Of a stretch of DNA of 64,000 nt, positions 45,572 to 56,584 are shown piece by piece. The number at the start of each line of letters is the position of its first letter. Position 1 is the stretch's first letter. The notes under the pieces are model-generated. The model was not told the DNA's origin, did no database searches, and worked only from the letters and a program-made list of their open reading frames with translations. Source of the stretch: Siphonodentalium dalli (taxonomy: Eukaryota > Mollusca > Scaphopoda > Gadilida > Siphonodentaliidae); contig CP136062.1 in the NCBI GenBank assembly GCA_032622095.1, forward strand, positions 156,424,875 to 156,488,874. The letters run 5' to 3'. The position numbers were made by a program, and so were the translations under genes.

Positions 45572-45880
45572 TTCGAGACAATACACGGGTGCCATTTGTG
45601 CAGAAATATATTATCGACGAACTACAATTTACAAAGGCATAAGAAAAGTAAAGACGGAGGTATGTCGGGAACACCATCGAATAACGATATATTCAGTCGA
45701 TACGAAGATACTGAGTATGATCTAGATTGCATTTCTTATATCAGGATCATTTTGGATCGTATAACACCGTGTAGATACGCTTTGTTAGCGCTTCACAAAT
45801 TTCCCCGTTGTATAATGACACTATCAGATGCCTTTATGACCATAATTGAAACCCATCAGGGCTCATCGAGTGTCTTTTGA
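45572..45880 (+). other. Zinc-finger-like open frame near the palindrome centre, right arm
   Basis: The frame opens after a stop at 45569-45571. It reads GCHLCRNILSTNYNLQRHKK, which has the C-x2-C-x12-H spacing of a C2H2 finger but no second His or Cys at the expected place. A strong splice-donor-like GAG/GTATGT lies at about 45660, so this could be one exon. The first in-frame ATG is at 45662 (72 codons to the stop at 45880), after the finger. No upstream ATG in frame. Coding status is uncertain. Confidence 0.3.
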
Positions 45881-46967
45881 TCAATTATTATCACATTTCA
45901 CCAGTTCCAACATGACATGTACAACTTCCCTATCAACAATGTTTTCTAAATTGCCAAAACTGAGTGCATTTATGATGTTGCTTCATATCTGAGGATACCA
46001 TGGGGTGTAATTTCATTGATTGCTACCACTCATCAAGGGTCAAAATACAATACACATTTCTCCTGACCAAGGCCTCAGAAAGTGTCTTTTCATCTATTTT
46101 TATCATATTTCATGAGTTCCAGCATGGAATGTTCACCTTCGCTAGCAATACTGTTCCCTAAAATTGCATATGGACTACATATGGACTGTGGATTGATCTC
46201 TAGGGACCCAATGGCTGTAATTAAATATATTTTTAAAACACATGGAGCTTAAGACATGAAATTTACAATTTTCCTGACCAAATTATGACCTACAATACAC
46301 TATGAGGTCCCTTTATGTTCATAACTCAGTCATAAGTACTCATGAAGTGTCTTTTTATCCATTTTATCACATTTCATGGGTTCCAACATGAAATGTTTAC
46401 CTTCACTGCCGACATTGTGGCCTACAGTTGAAAACTTGAGAACATTTACGCTGTGTCTAGGCGACCGATGGGGTGTAATTACATTGATTGTTAAAACACA
46501 TGTAGGATAAAATATGAAATTTACACTTTTCCTGACCAAATTATGGCTTACAATCTAGTATGAGATGCCGTTGTTGTCATAACTCAAAGTCATCAGAGCT
46601 CAGTAAGTGCCTTTTGGTGCATGTTTATCACATTTGATGAGTTCCAACATGAAATATACACTTTCCCTGGCAAGAATGTTGCCTAAAATTGCAAAATTGA
46701 GTCAATTTATGCTCTAGATTAATGTCTAGGACACCACTCCCATGTCCCTTAATTCATTTTTTACCATAGATGAAGGGTCAAATATGAAATACATATTTCT
46801 CCTGACCAAATTATGGGGTACATTGGCACTATGAGATGACTTTATGTTCATAACTCAAAGATATGAGGTCTCGTGAAGTGTCTTTACATCTATTTTTATC
46901 ATATATCATGAGTTCCAGGATGAAATATTCACCTTCACTAGCAATATTGTTGTCTAAAATTGCAAAC
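45857..46967. repeat. ~265-bp tandem repeats, right arm
   Basis: Mirror copy of 43890-45000 with the same unit order inverted. No difference between the arms was noticed here. Confidence 0.8.
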
Positions 46968-47469
46968 GCTTTCTCAAAATATGAGATATTGCGCGAACTG
47001 TTAGTGAGCTAATTGATTTTTGTGTCAAATTTGATCCAACATAGACGAAAACATTCAATAATTATGAAGGACTTACTCGAAAACTGAATTTTTATTGTTT
47101 TTTTTTATAAATGTGAGGGTTATTTTCACACTAGCTCTTGAATATTCGTTCTTATGTCATCGTTTTTGTTTCAAAGTATTTGTTTTTTGTTGATAATTGA
47201 CAACCCTGCATTATTTTGATCGAGAATGAAAAACAAAATATTGTATTTTTATGCATTGGTTCGTTATGGTCCTAATATGAAACATTTTAACTCAAATGCT
47301 ATATTATTTCGGTTAAATACAAGCTATGTTAACATTTTTCTAGGAAATATTCATTTCTGCATCATTATATTTGCGATGATGAACACATTCACACATTAGA
47401 CCGAATGGATTCGCACAAAGCCTTCCTTTATTATAAGACTTCGATAGAAATTATATACGTTTTCTCAAA

Positions 47470-47832
47470 TTATAAGATTTTGGTCCAAATTTCATTTAAA
47501 TACTTGATTGTTGCTTCCAACTGTATTTCAAATAGACGAAATATTTCCATTTTATTTAAAACAGACGAAATATTTACAATGCTTATCAAGTAATTACATT
47601 GTTCTTCGATATTAGTTGTTAGATTATGGTTTTCTAACGTTTTATGAAGAGTAGTATTCAAAATTATATATTCTTTTTTTTTTGTCAGTGTAAAGAGGCA
47701 ACATTCTGCATATGCATATCTTAAAGAGTGCTTATATACTTTAACATTAAAGTATACATCATAACCCACATATTTGAACACATTACATTCGTGCATATAA
47801 TGGCATATTGATAAGACAAACCGGACCACCAT
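47470..47832 (-). CDS. Hypothetical 120-aa frame, right arm (points to centre)
   Basis: Twin of 43025-43387 with identical translation. Same caveats: AT-rich context, no recognised domain, and arm identity that may only reflect recent duplication. Confidence 0.25.
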   Translation of the reverse strand: MVVRFVLSICHYMHECNVFKYVGYDVYFNVKVYKHSLRYAYAECCLFTLTKKKEYIILNTTLHKTLENHNLTTNIEEQCNYLISIVNISSVLNKMEIFRLFEIQLEATIKYLNEIWTKIL

Positions 47833-48336
47833 AGAGCTTATAGCGTATGTGGAACTGAATAGTTAACTATAGTAGAGGGCTTTTTTACTTGATTTAACAG
47901 TGAAAAGGGCACTTAATGTACATCATAATATAACGCACTAATATGTATTGGATTTGCGTTAAGAAACACGAACGTATACATAAATCAGATACGCATACTT
48001 AGAACACATTCACGTCGTGTATATACTGAAGTATACCACGTATATAGTCCACAAAGACATAGCCCTGCATGTGAAAACTCAGTTTAACTATACATTAAAG
48101 AGCGTTTATACGTGATTTACCTGTGAAAATGGAAATTTTTATACATCATATCACATAGAGGTACCGTACTTGCTTTAAGAATATGGACAGTTATAGGCAC
48201 AATCATAACAACAATGGAGACCAGCGTTCTTACACAGAAATCAGTAATTTATGCACTAAAATGGTAACAACAATGAAAATATACACTCTGTGAACTGCCA
48301 TAGACATCAGAACTATTAAGAATTTATGAGTTGTCT

Positions 48337-49584
48337 CGCTTGTTTAGTTGCGATACATGATGCAATAATTTGAGTTACCAACAATAAAACAGTATTGACG
48401 CTATATATTATCCATATACCGACGGTTTTAGACTATATTTCTACTAATAATGCTATTAAATGAACGACAATTAAGAGAAATGAACTATGAATGCATATAT
48501 GAAGTCAATATGTATACACGCGTCCACATAGCAGGCCTTTTCCAGACCAATGTTTGATACCCCCGTATAAAATAGAGCGTTTTGAGAAGAATATGTGAAA
48601 TTAATATGCACATGTGTTCACATAGTAGGTCTTATCGTCATATGAAACTGCCACGTAGTACATGCTTTGTTTCCTCTGTATAACAGACTAAATGTATAGG
48701 ATGTACAATACATATAATTGGTGAAAAGAATACATGAAGTATTTATGCATTAGTCTACACCATATGGGCTCTTTATTGTCTCCATGTAATGGAGATTTTA
48801 GACTAAATTTCTTCTAATAATGCTATAAATGAACGATAATAAAGAGAAATGAACGATTAAAGAATACATCAAGTAAATATGTATACACGCATCCACATAG
48901 TAGGTCTTTTCCAGACCAATGTTTTGATGCCTCTGTATTAACAGAGAGCTTGGAGTATATATGAATGAACGGTAAGGAATATGTGAAATTAATATAGACA
49001 TGTGTTCGCATAGTAGCCCTATCGGGGGCATGTTTCCTTAAATGGTAGCAATAATGAAAATTTACACTGTGTATTACAAACCACTCAAGGCTTCAGAAAT
49101 ATTACTAATTTTTGTGTTGTGATCAGTTGTCTCGCTTGTTTAGCTGCGATACATGATTCAATAATTTCATTTACCGCCAATAAAGCAGTATTGACTGGTA
49201 TTGACGCATTATTTTCTCAATATAACGGCGAGTTTAGATTCCTATTAATAATGCTATAAATTAACGACAATAAAGAGAAATCGACGATTAAAGAGTACAT
49301 CGAATAAATGTGTATACACGCGTTCCGCTCGTATGCCTTTTCCAGACCAATGGTTGATAACCCCCTACATAATAGAGCGTTTTGATAAGAAAATGTGTCC
49401 ACATAGTAGGCCTTTCGTGACATGAGACTGTCACTTGGTACAGACTGTCACTTGGTACATGCTTTGTTTCCTCTGTATAACAGCCTATCTTGATGGGAGT
49501 TATAATACATATAATTGATGAAAATAATGCATGAAGTAAGTATTTATACACTAGTCTACATAATATGGGCTCTTTAGTTTCTCC
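48337..49584. repeat. Diverged internal repeats in right arm
   Basis: Mirror copy of 41273-42520. Substitutions relative to the left arm are visible near 48690, 48860, 49365 and 49380. Confidence 0.65.
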
Positions 49585-50948
49585 ATTTAATGGATATTTT
49601 AGAGTAATAATATGAATGAACTATGACTAGAATACATCGAAGAACCAGACACCAGTGCCATACTCCTACCATCCATAGAGCAATTAATATACATGATATA
49701 AGACATAAAATACAACAGACAGTATCGTGTGCAACCGCTATGGTATCATATGAATGAACCGTCATACACAATGATGTTACAACCAAAAACTGCCTTATGG
49801 ACGAAATACTGGAACTGATTATACATTTGATACCCGACATGTCATTCCACTCTATACATGGTCAGTTCGATATCTTGCGAAAGTGACGTGCACCTTTAAG
49901 GTATGTGACCAAAATGTGTTGTATTGTATTCAATATGACCATTTCTGCAGTAAATAACGACACATCATTACTAGTGGGACTATGTGTGAAGCTCTTTGAA
50001 TTAAATGAGCTTACTATGGTGGAGTAGGTTGACATGGTTAACCAGATACGTTCTTCAAATAAGAAAATGTTGGGATTTAAAGTGAAGCTTAATTAGCCCT
50101 TCAAGCTTTCCAAATCAAGGTTATGGCGTGAAACAGCCTGGAGAGAAAGCTTTTATTTAGTTACTAATGTGGGTTCAAATAGAAACACATGGCGAAGGCC
50201 ATGGTTCGAGCCTGTATGGCGCTTCATAGCCCATTAAAGGCGCGCCGATGGGTGTGGTTAACTTTAATATGTCATGTGTAGGCCAGAAGCCACGAGGAAC
50301 CCATTGCTGTCCATGTCTGTATCCCATATATACTGCTATATGCAGTCGACCTACCCAGGACCTCGGTTTCTCCTTTCCTGTATGGCTATTCCAAACCCAT
50401 TTAGTGCAATGCGTTTGAAAATGTACAGAGCGTTATTAAGAAGGATCGCTGATGCGTATAATATAACCAATATTTAGTCAAAATTTTAAGAAAACCCATT
50501 ATTGAAACATTGCGTTTGATATTGTAGGGATTTGACCATATAATGGTTATCAGTGAAGTGATGACATGTGCACTAAATGACCTCAGTCAGTAAAGGCTAG
50601 TTCAGACCACATGAGAACCACACTCACCACCCATGCCTATACCCAAACAAACACCATGGCGACAGCGAAACACTACGAAGCTTCTCCCCACACGGACACT
50701 GTTGTCTTCCATGGATAATTTCTGATCCCATGTTGAGACCAAATTTCAGCCAAAGGGATCCCGTGGTTTCTGAGAAAATCATATTACAATTATGTACGGA
50801 TGACGGACGAAGAGTGATTGGTTTTAGTTTCCACACAGATGTGTACCAACACGTTTTGAGACTGATATAGATGAAGTGTCCCTTTTATTATTGTTACGAT
50901 GTGAAGTTGGCTGCAGAATTAAACGCACAAAGAACCGAGAAGTAATTA
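49585..50948. other. Palindrome right arm, unassigned portion
   Basis: Mirror of 39909-41272. No gene supported. Substitutions versus the left arm are visible near 49895, 49930, 50000, 50420, 50605 and 50812. Confidence 0.4.
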
Positions 50949-51023
50949 GTGAAGAGCAAACAAAAACATTCCGATCTGTGTACACCAAACGACTTGTTGT
51001 GGGTGAATACAACACAATTCCTT

Positions 51024-51647
51024 ATGGATGGAATTGATGTGTTACCAGCAGAGATGCTTTTGAAAATTTATAATAATTTGATCGAAATGTCAAAAATGGA
51101 TCAAGAAATCAAACAAGAACTTAAGCAAGCTTGGTTTTTGAGGGAAAGTAGAATTATAATGGAGACTTTGCTAAACGGACATTTCTCTGAGGGACAGAGT
51201 CGACTGAGATGTTTGATTGAGAGATCAGAATTTGAAACTGATTTCTTAATGGATATATTGGATCAAATGTTTTCAGATTATTGGATATTTCATGGTGTTC
51301 CTAAAAACGAAATAAACGCAATTCGTGAATTAGTTGGAAATAATTTTACTCGCTTTGCTGAATATCAAGACAGGATTCTCAATGAAAAAACTTTGAAATT
51401 CGAAGAGGTGACGAGAATATATGGATACATTATTCTCCGAGAACCATGTACAATTTTCACTGTTGAAAAGTTATTTGAAGAAAAAGTGTCTTTGGATTAT
51501 ATTGTAAAAAACACTAGACCTGTTTCAGATTTAGATTATGAACTCGTATGGACATTTGGAATAGTATGGAGTTATGGTGATTCTTCATTAAAAATAAAAA
51601 AGGTTGATTCCTGTGATGACAATTCGGACGAAAGTGACTGTGAATAG
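51024..51647 (+). CDS. Unrecognised protein, right arm copy (207 aa from first ATG)
   Basis: Twin of the minus-strand frame at 39833-39210. The frame is open from 50946, but the first ATG is at 51024 (MDGIDVLPAEML). The product is about 24 kDa, helix-rich and acidic, ending in a Ser/Asp/Cys-rich tail. The upstream open part (25 codons) could be an exon portion or untranslated. An AATAAA at 51655-51660, eight bases after the stop codon, suggests a short 3' UTR. Both copies keep an intact frame while most surrounding frames are decayed, which favours a real gene of the element. Function and family are unknown. Confidence 0.55.
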   Translation: MDGIDVLPAEMLLKIYNNLIEMSKMDQEIKQELKQAWFLRESRIIMETLLNGHFSEGQSRLRCLIERSEFETDFLMDILDQMFSDYWIFHGVPKNEINAIRELVGNNFTRFAEYQDRILNEKTLKFEEVTRIYGYIILREPCTIFTVEKLFEEKVSLDYIVKNTRPVSDLDYELVWTFGIVWSYGDSSLKIKKVDSCDDNSDESDCE

Positions 51648-51654
51648 TTAATAT

Positions 51655-51660
51655 AATAAA
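51655..51660 (+). promoter_or_regulatory. Polyadenylation signal AATAAA
   Basis: Canonical hexamer directly after the stop of the 207-codon frame; the mirror copy is at 39197-39202 on the minus strand. Confidence 0.5.
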
Positions 51661-51979
51661 TTGTACTATGTACTACTTGTCATGTTATTTTTCTCTTTTT
51701 TCCCTCGCTCACTTGCTTTTTTCAGTGGCGCTCACCACCGTACCCCCATAGCTTTCCGATGAATGGAAACAAGCCATATTTTTGACTAAATCCTGAACCG
51801 CCGGCGGCAGCGCCGCCGCCAATTTCTTTGCATGCCATAGGATTATGTAGTTGCCGCCGCCGCCGGCGGCGGCTGGTTGACTCGCATATATAAGAGAATG
51901 CATTGGCACAGGATAAAAAAAATCCCGACTTCCGACTGGATTTGATATAGCGGGTCACATTTATGACTAAATCCTGAAT

Positions 51980-52208
51980 TTTGTTTAATTTTTTAAGTTT
52001 TTTGAAATTTGTGAAATTTGTGAAATTTGAGAAATTTTTGAAGTTTTTGAAGTTTTTGAAGTTTTTCGAAATTTTTGAAATTTTGTAAGTTTTTGAAATT
52101 TTTGAACTTTTTGAAATTTTTGAACTTTTTGAACTTTTTGACCTTTTTGAACTTTTTGAACTTTTTGAACTTTTTGACCTTTTTGAACTTTTTGGAAGTT
52201 TTCAATGC
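51980..52208. repeat. 9-bp minisatellite, right arm
   Basis: Mirror of 38640-38870 as TTTTTGAAC-type 9-mers. It gained a 9-bp unit in one segment and lacks 18 bp in another relative to the left arm. It is the only place where arm lengths differ. Confidence 0.85.
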
Positions 52209-52330
52209 GAGTGTCACTTTAACATTATCCCACAGTGTGCGCCATGTGTTACTTTAACATTCATCCATAGTGAGTGTCACTTTAATAATCATCCCCCGTG
52301 AGAGACTAGTATCCCTTTAATATTCAAGAC
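52200..52330. repeat. Short GTGTCACTTTAA repeats
   Basis: Three to four imperfect copies of AGTGTCACTTTAA(C/T)AT (52211, 52250, 52274, 52313), mirrored at 38520-38640 in the left arm. Confidence 0.55.
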
Positions 52331-52372
52331 TGAAGCTACCCCACCGAGATCATCACGTGATATACATGTAGA

Positions 52373-52562
52373 TAATATACCATTCATATGGAGAAATCTG
52401 GATATAACCAGCGGGTCATGTCCGGACATGTCCAACCGGTACAAATAGACCGACGCGTGGGCGGAGAATATAGGTCAAACACCAACGGTAGTACTGCAGA
52501 GAATGTAGGTCGGATAGAGTTATCGTTCCTGAAATGACCCCAACTGGGGTCGGTATCATCAT
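52373..52562 (-). repeat. Right terminal 190 bp of the palindromic element
   Basis: Reverse complement of 17169-17358 with no mismatch. It overlaps the main palindrome by the six bases ATATTA, so arm and end are continuous here. Confidence 0.88.
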
Positions 52563-53110
52563 ATGCATGATGGCATATTAGCGAACTATCCATCGGCGGC
52601 ATGAATGTGGCAATAATTTTTCCTCCAATACCCATCTTACAATTGGGTATACATAAGGACTTGATAAAGCATACTGAGGTGTGAGATGATAACATAAGAG
52701 AGGATAGCACAAGTCTGAGTATTTTAAGTCCTCTCCTTTAAGTTTTTCAGTCTTCTAGAACCAAGAGCGTTTGGTGGGAAGATTCCATTGCACGATATTT
52801 GAAAGTAGAAATAATTCATCACATTGCTCTTTTAAATTTTACAATTATTTTGTCCTTTAACGTACATATATAATGAACTAACTTGTGTCCCTTCCCTGGT
52901 ATGCAGTCAGCAACAACCTGCTAAACCGAGGGGTGATATACATGTGACATTGTCATCCGGTGTATGATGTACAGCTGAAATGCGGGCATATAACTATACT
53001 TCACTAATGCAGAATATTAACTCACCAGTACAAGGTTACAGTCCGTTACACCCTATTTCCCAGAACAAATTACCAGTGGTGTACGCTTGAGGATGTTCTT
53101 GGGACGGAGA
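52563..53110 (+). repeat. Dispersed repeat, part B (interrupted copy)
   Basis: It begins with ATGC, the right target-site duplication, then continues ATGATGGCATATTAGCG and aligns to 60618-61215. Landmarks are CCTCCAATACCCATCTTA, GATGATAACATAAGAGAGGAT and GAACCAAGAGCGT-TTGGTG-GAAGATT. It is the missing half of part A at 16201-17168. Confidence 0.85.
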
Positions 53111-53389
53111 CTCGTGATACGAGAATACCGATTTCTGGTTTCGCAGTAACGATACAGGTTATTTCTTTGATTGTTCATCATTCGCACGTTAGGTTGATTT
53201 TACAACTATTTATTTATATTATTCTCACATTGTTTGATATCACACTGCCGTTATGGTACATTCATACGCTTGCAATATTGCACTGAAAACTGCAGAAATG
53301 CCAGCTGTAAAATAGTCAAAAACGGATTTTGTTGACAGTTGTCAACCAATAAGCTTTAACAATGATCATGTAGAACTGCGATTGTTTGC

Positions 53390-53690
53390 ATGATTGCTGA
53401 TTGATTGGTTTGGGTTTAAGGTCACTTTCAGCAGCCAAGACCATAATACGACATTGCCAGTTTCGGTGGTGGATGAAATCCGCACATTTACGGCTAATCT
53501 AAACTCTCGTCGGCCATGTGCGGCAAACCACTGGCCATCGGCGAGTGATTGGCAACTCCACCAGATAACGATTTCAAGTTAGAATGTCCATGATGGAAAT
53601 ATCTGGATTTGAACCCTCATCGCCAGCGCTGGAGGGCGAGTCGGCTTGGAGTTGTATCCCTATCCGACTGAGCCATCGATACACCCGCGT
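53390..53690 (-). mobile_element. tRNA-derived SINE
   Basis: On the minus strand, 53685-53594 has a tRNA-like head with an A-box-like TGGCTCAGTCGGATAGG and a B-box GGTTCAAATCC, about 50 bases apart. The body runs to lower coordinates and ends near 53395 with GACCTTAAACCCAAA, like the GACGTTAAACCC tails of many invertebrate SINEs. RNA polymerase III would transcribe an active copy from the A and B boxes. Degenerate tRNA folding argues against a functional tRNA. Confidence 0.7.
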
Positions 53691-55172
53691 GATTGCTGAT
53701 ATCGCTGAGCTATTTACAATTATATTAAGAACACAGTGCGTGTTGGTATTCTTATGCCGGTCAAAATAATGTCACTTGATATGTTGGAATGTGAGATCGA
53801 CACGGCCAGCGCCTTCGATGGGATGCTGCTGATATATATATACGAGTACCATAAATGTTACATAGAGATGAGATGGTGCGCCCGCACTTGGCTCAACGAA
53901 GAAATGCGGCGACTTTCTGACCTTCGATAAATCGCAGTGTAAGTCACCCTTGTAACATACATACACTATTTAATCTGAATCTGTATTATCAAACTTTCCA
54001 ACTATTGGACATTCCCATCGTAACACAACCAATGGTTGATAAGTCTCAACTGATAGCTGCATTTCAGTCAAAAATTCGGTCCTGCAGTCTAAACACACAA
54101 TAATACTCTTTGTTATATCAAATTATCAGCACAAAATTCAAAATAGTTTCGTCGGAAATTTCCAATTAATGTTGTGTCAGGCATTAAATGTCAAATTGTT
54201 GTACTCTTGGAAATCCACCCTGACACACGTCCCTGGTGGTAAGTATTGCATTGATTGAAATATAGGTTTATACAAATACTTGAGTATGTTCATATATAGT
54301 AACTAATTGGGCTATCCGGCGTTGTCCATGCGAGTTAGATTGTATTTTTGATATGCTTTATTTGAGTACTAAATTTACATAATCATAGCCTACACACAAT
54401 AATTTACTGCATAGGTGTATATATGTATACATATGTATATATGATTGATGTATCAATGTCAAAGAATAACCATTGCCACTGCTGTCAAGACCCCCACCAT
54501 GACAAAAGCAATTTTCAACACAACTTTATTACACCAATGCAGTGTTTAAGATAATCGCTAGACTATGTTCGCCCGGGTTCTAACCCAAACATATTCGAAA
54601 ATCTGCACCTCTCAATGTGCCATTCCGATCGATACATTGCCATTTCGATAATAAATGAGAAACTGTTCAAGCTCATTGAATTAAGCACATTTGAAACAAC
54701 GAATACCCATACTGAGTTATTGCCTCCATAAATCTTACGTTTGGTGAAGTTGGCGACAATGTTAGTGTCCATTCTGCCAGCCCCCGTCACCCTAGCTCAC
54801 AATTTTCTGATTTGAGAAGTACCACTATTATGCCACGTCATGAGAGTGCTCGCGTATGACGGAGAAGCTTATACATGCATAATTAAGTACGACAATCGCC
54901 GATACCAAAATGTTATATCAACGCCCCTCCCCGATACACAATTCGTATCAAGGACAACCACTAATTCATCATTTGGGAATAAATTATTTGATAAAATACT
55001 AATTTAAAAAAAAAAAACAAATACTAAAACAAAATACAGAACAAAAAAAAAGAATAATAATATGCATAAGAAAGAGGATAACAGCAAAATCACTCAACAT
55101 TATATTAAGACAAAACAAAACAATTGTGGTGCAAAATAAGGAAATGTCCGATAAAAATGACTGGACAATTTC
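53691..55172. other. Unassigned AT-rich sequence
   Basis: A/T-rich simple sequence lies at 54990-55060. GGAAATTTCCAATTAATG near 54152 is a fragment of the TTGGAAATTTC repeat family. No gene was identified. Confidence 0.4.
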
Positions 55173-55674
55173 TTAAAGGCACGTGAGGCCTTAGTTGTCG
55201 AAAATATTCATATTTGTTCCAATCACCGTAAACAGAAAAACATTAAAACGCATACAGTTTCGTTCATATATACCATGACCATCGCGTAAACAGCATGTTA
55301 TCATAAAGATTTACTATATTTTACCTAAGCAAGAGCAAGATTGTGTTACAGAAGACAGCACAGTGCTGCTGGCTAATCACACACAAATGGCATAAACGCT
55401 CTTTATTCGTTCCATATCAGGAATTCACCAACAAAGAACGCTCTTTATTTTTAACATCATAATATAAACAAACACCAGAAAAGTAACTTGTTATGCTTTT
55501 GTTTACATAACAATGGTCAAAGATATGACAATAACATACTGTTTATGCGATATTTCTTATTTGTATACGGACAAAGTCTGTCTACATTTTGTTGTTCTTT
55601 CTGTTTGTGGCGTTATTTGACGGGTGGAAATATTTTCACAGGATACCCACCGCCAAGGCCAACCGTACCTTTAA
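55173..55674. mobile_element. TTAA-flanked MITE, copy 3 (494 bp)
   Basis: The element at 55177-55670 lies between TTAA at 55173-55176 and 55671-55674. It is nearly identical to copy 1 at 6371-6864, with only a few substitutions seen by eye (for example TTGTTGTTC versus TTGTTGTGC), so both moved recently. Confidence 0.87.
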
Positions 55675-55834
55675 ATGAGACCAATAAATTGGGTGGATAA
55701 TTATTGAATTAACTTACTGGAAATTCCCAACTTATCCCAAGTCCGCTAAGTTAGATATATTGTAGGCCCATGTACCTATCATCGCCACTCTCCAATGGAT
55801 TAAAATATTCAAACTAGTACTTCATTCCGTCCAG

Positions 55835-56055
55835 CTGATGGAAACTCCCAAATTGACACCCCTATAATAAGGGTTCGAATGGTTTCCAAATGATGACCTT
55901 TCTGTCCAGATGTTGGAAACCTCAACAAATACCCCTATAATAAAGGTTCGAATGGTTTCCAGCTGATGACCATTCTGTCCAGATGTTGAAAACTCCCCAA
56001 CTGACACCCCTATAATAAAGGTTCGAAAGGTTTTCAGCTGATGACAATTCAATCC
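55835..56055. repeat. ~74-bp tandem repeat, three copies
   Basis: Units contain GACACCCCTATAATAA-GGTTCGAA-GGTTTCCA and CTGATGACC-TTCTGTCCAGATGTTG at 55855, 55928 and 56003. Confidence 0.75.
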
Positions 56056-56584
56056 AAACAGTTGACCGAAATTAGGACATCATTCCAATTTTGGTCCAAA
56101 AATAGAAGAATTAAAACAATTTCAACCATTTTTTGTTTAAACATATTTATTTGTCTAATCTATATAACCCATCACATATAGCACATATATTGTGGAATTG
56201 GAGGACAGGTGCTAAATCACTTATGGGTACCCATCTCCCATATCACTGATAAATAAATAATTAGTAATAGCAAACCAACTTGACTACAAAACAAGTTGAA
56301 CATATCATCGGTCACCCCCACCATTTTTGTCATGTTCCTCCAACTAACTTACCAGGCATGGATGACATTTCCAACTGCTAAACGTTTTACCAAGGTTGCA
56401 GGTGAGACACCAAATACAAGTTTGTGAAACCCGAGTTCCAACTTTAAAACAACCCGTTTGTTTTAAACTTGATATCCAGTCTAAATATAACGGTGAATGC
56501 TCAGCAATTGACATGGATTTCACAATTTCATTCGTCACCGAACGGTTAATTCCAATCTGCATCCCACCAAATTCCCAACTATAG

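Larger units (their letters stand above)
45443..52378. repeat. Palindrome, right arm (main part)
   Basis: Reverse complement of 38470-45414. Unlike the left arm it runs without interruption into the terminal 190 bp (52373-52562), giving a continuous arm of 7,120 bp. Confidence 0.95.
17169..52562. mobile_element. Palindromic giant element interrupted by a 21-kb insertion
   Basis: The ends 17169-17358 and 52373-52562 are a 190-bp inverted repeat with no mismatch (17171 pairs with 52560; coordinate sum 69731), flanked by ATGC duplications and lying between the two halves of repeat A|B. Inward from the right end, inverted homology continues through the whole arm to the centre. On the left the same arm is split by a 21,111-bp block (17359-38469). 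Excluding the block, the element is about 14,277 bp: arms of 7,129 and 7,120 bp around a 28-bp spacer. No transposase was recognised. A fold-back assembly artefact is unlikely, because the outer flanks are complementary halves of one repeat rather than mirror images. Confidence 0.75.

Noticed and set aside
38470-52378. Palindrome as a fold-back assembly or library artefact
   Set aside because: A fold-back at 45428 would put the reverse complement of the left flank beyond the right arm. Instead the right flank is the complementary half of a repeat whose other half lies beyond the left end, with matching ATGC duplications. A haplotype misjoin inside the arms is not fully excluded.
53594-53685. 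Functional tRNA gene on the minus strand
   Set aside because: A- and B-box-like sequences are present, but the cloverleaf stems are poor and a SINE body and tail follow.
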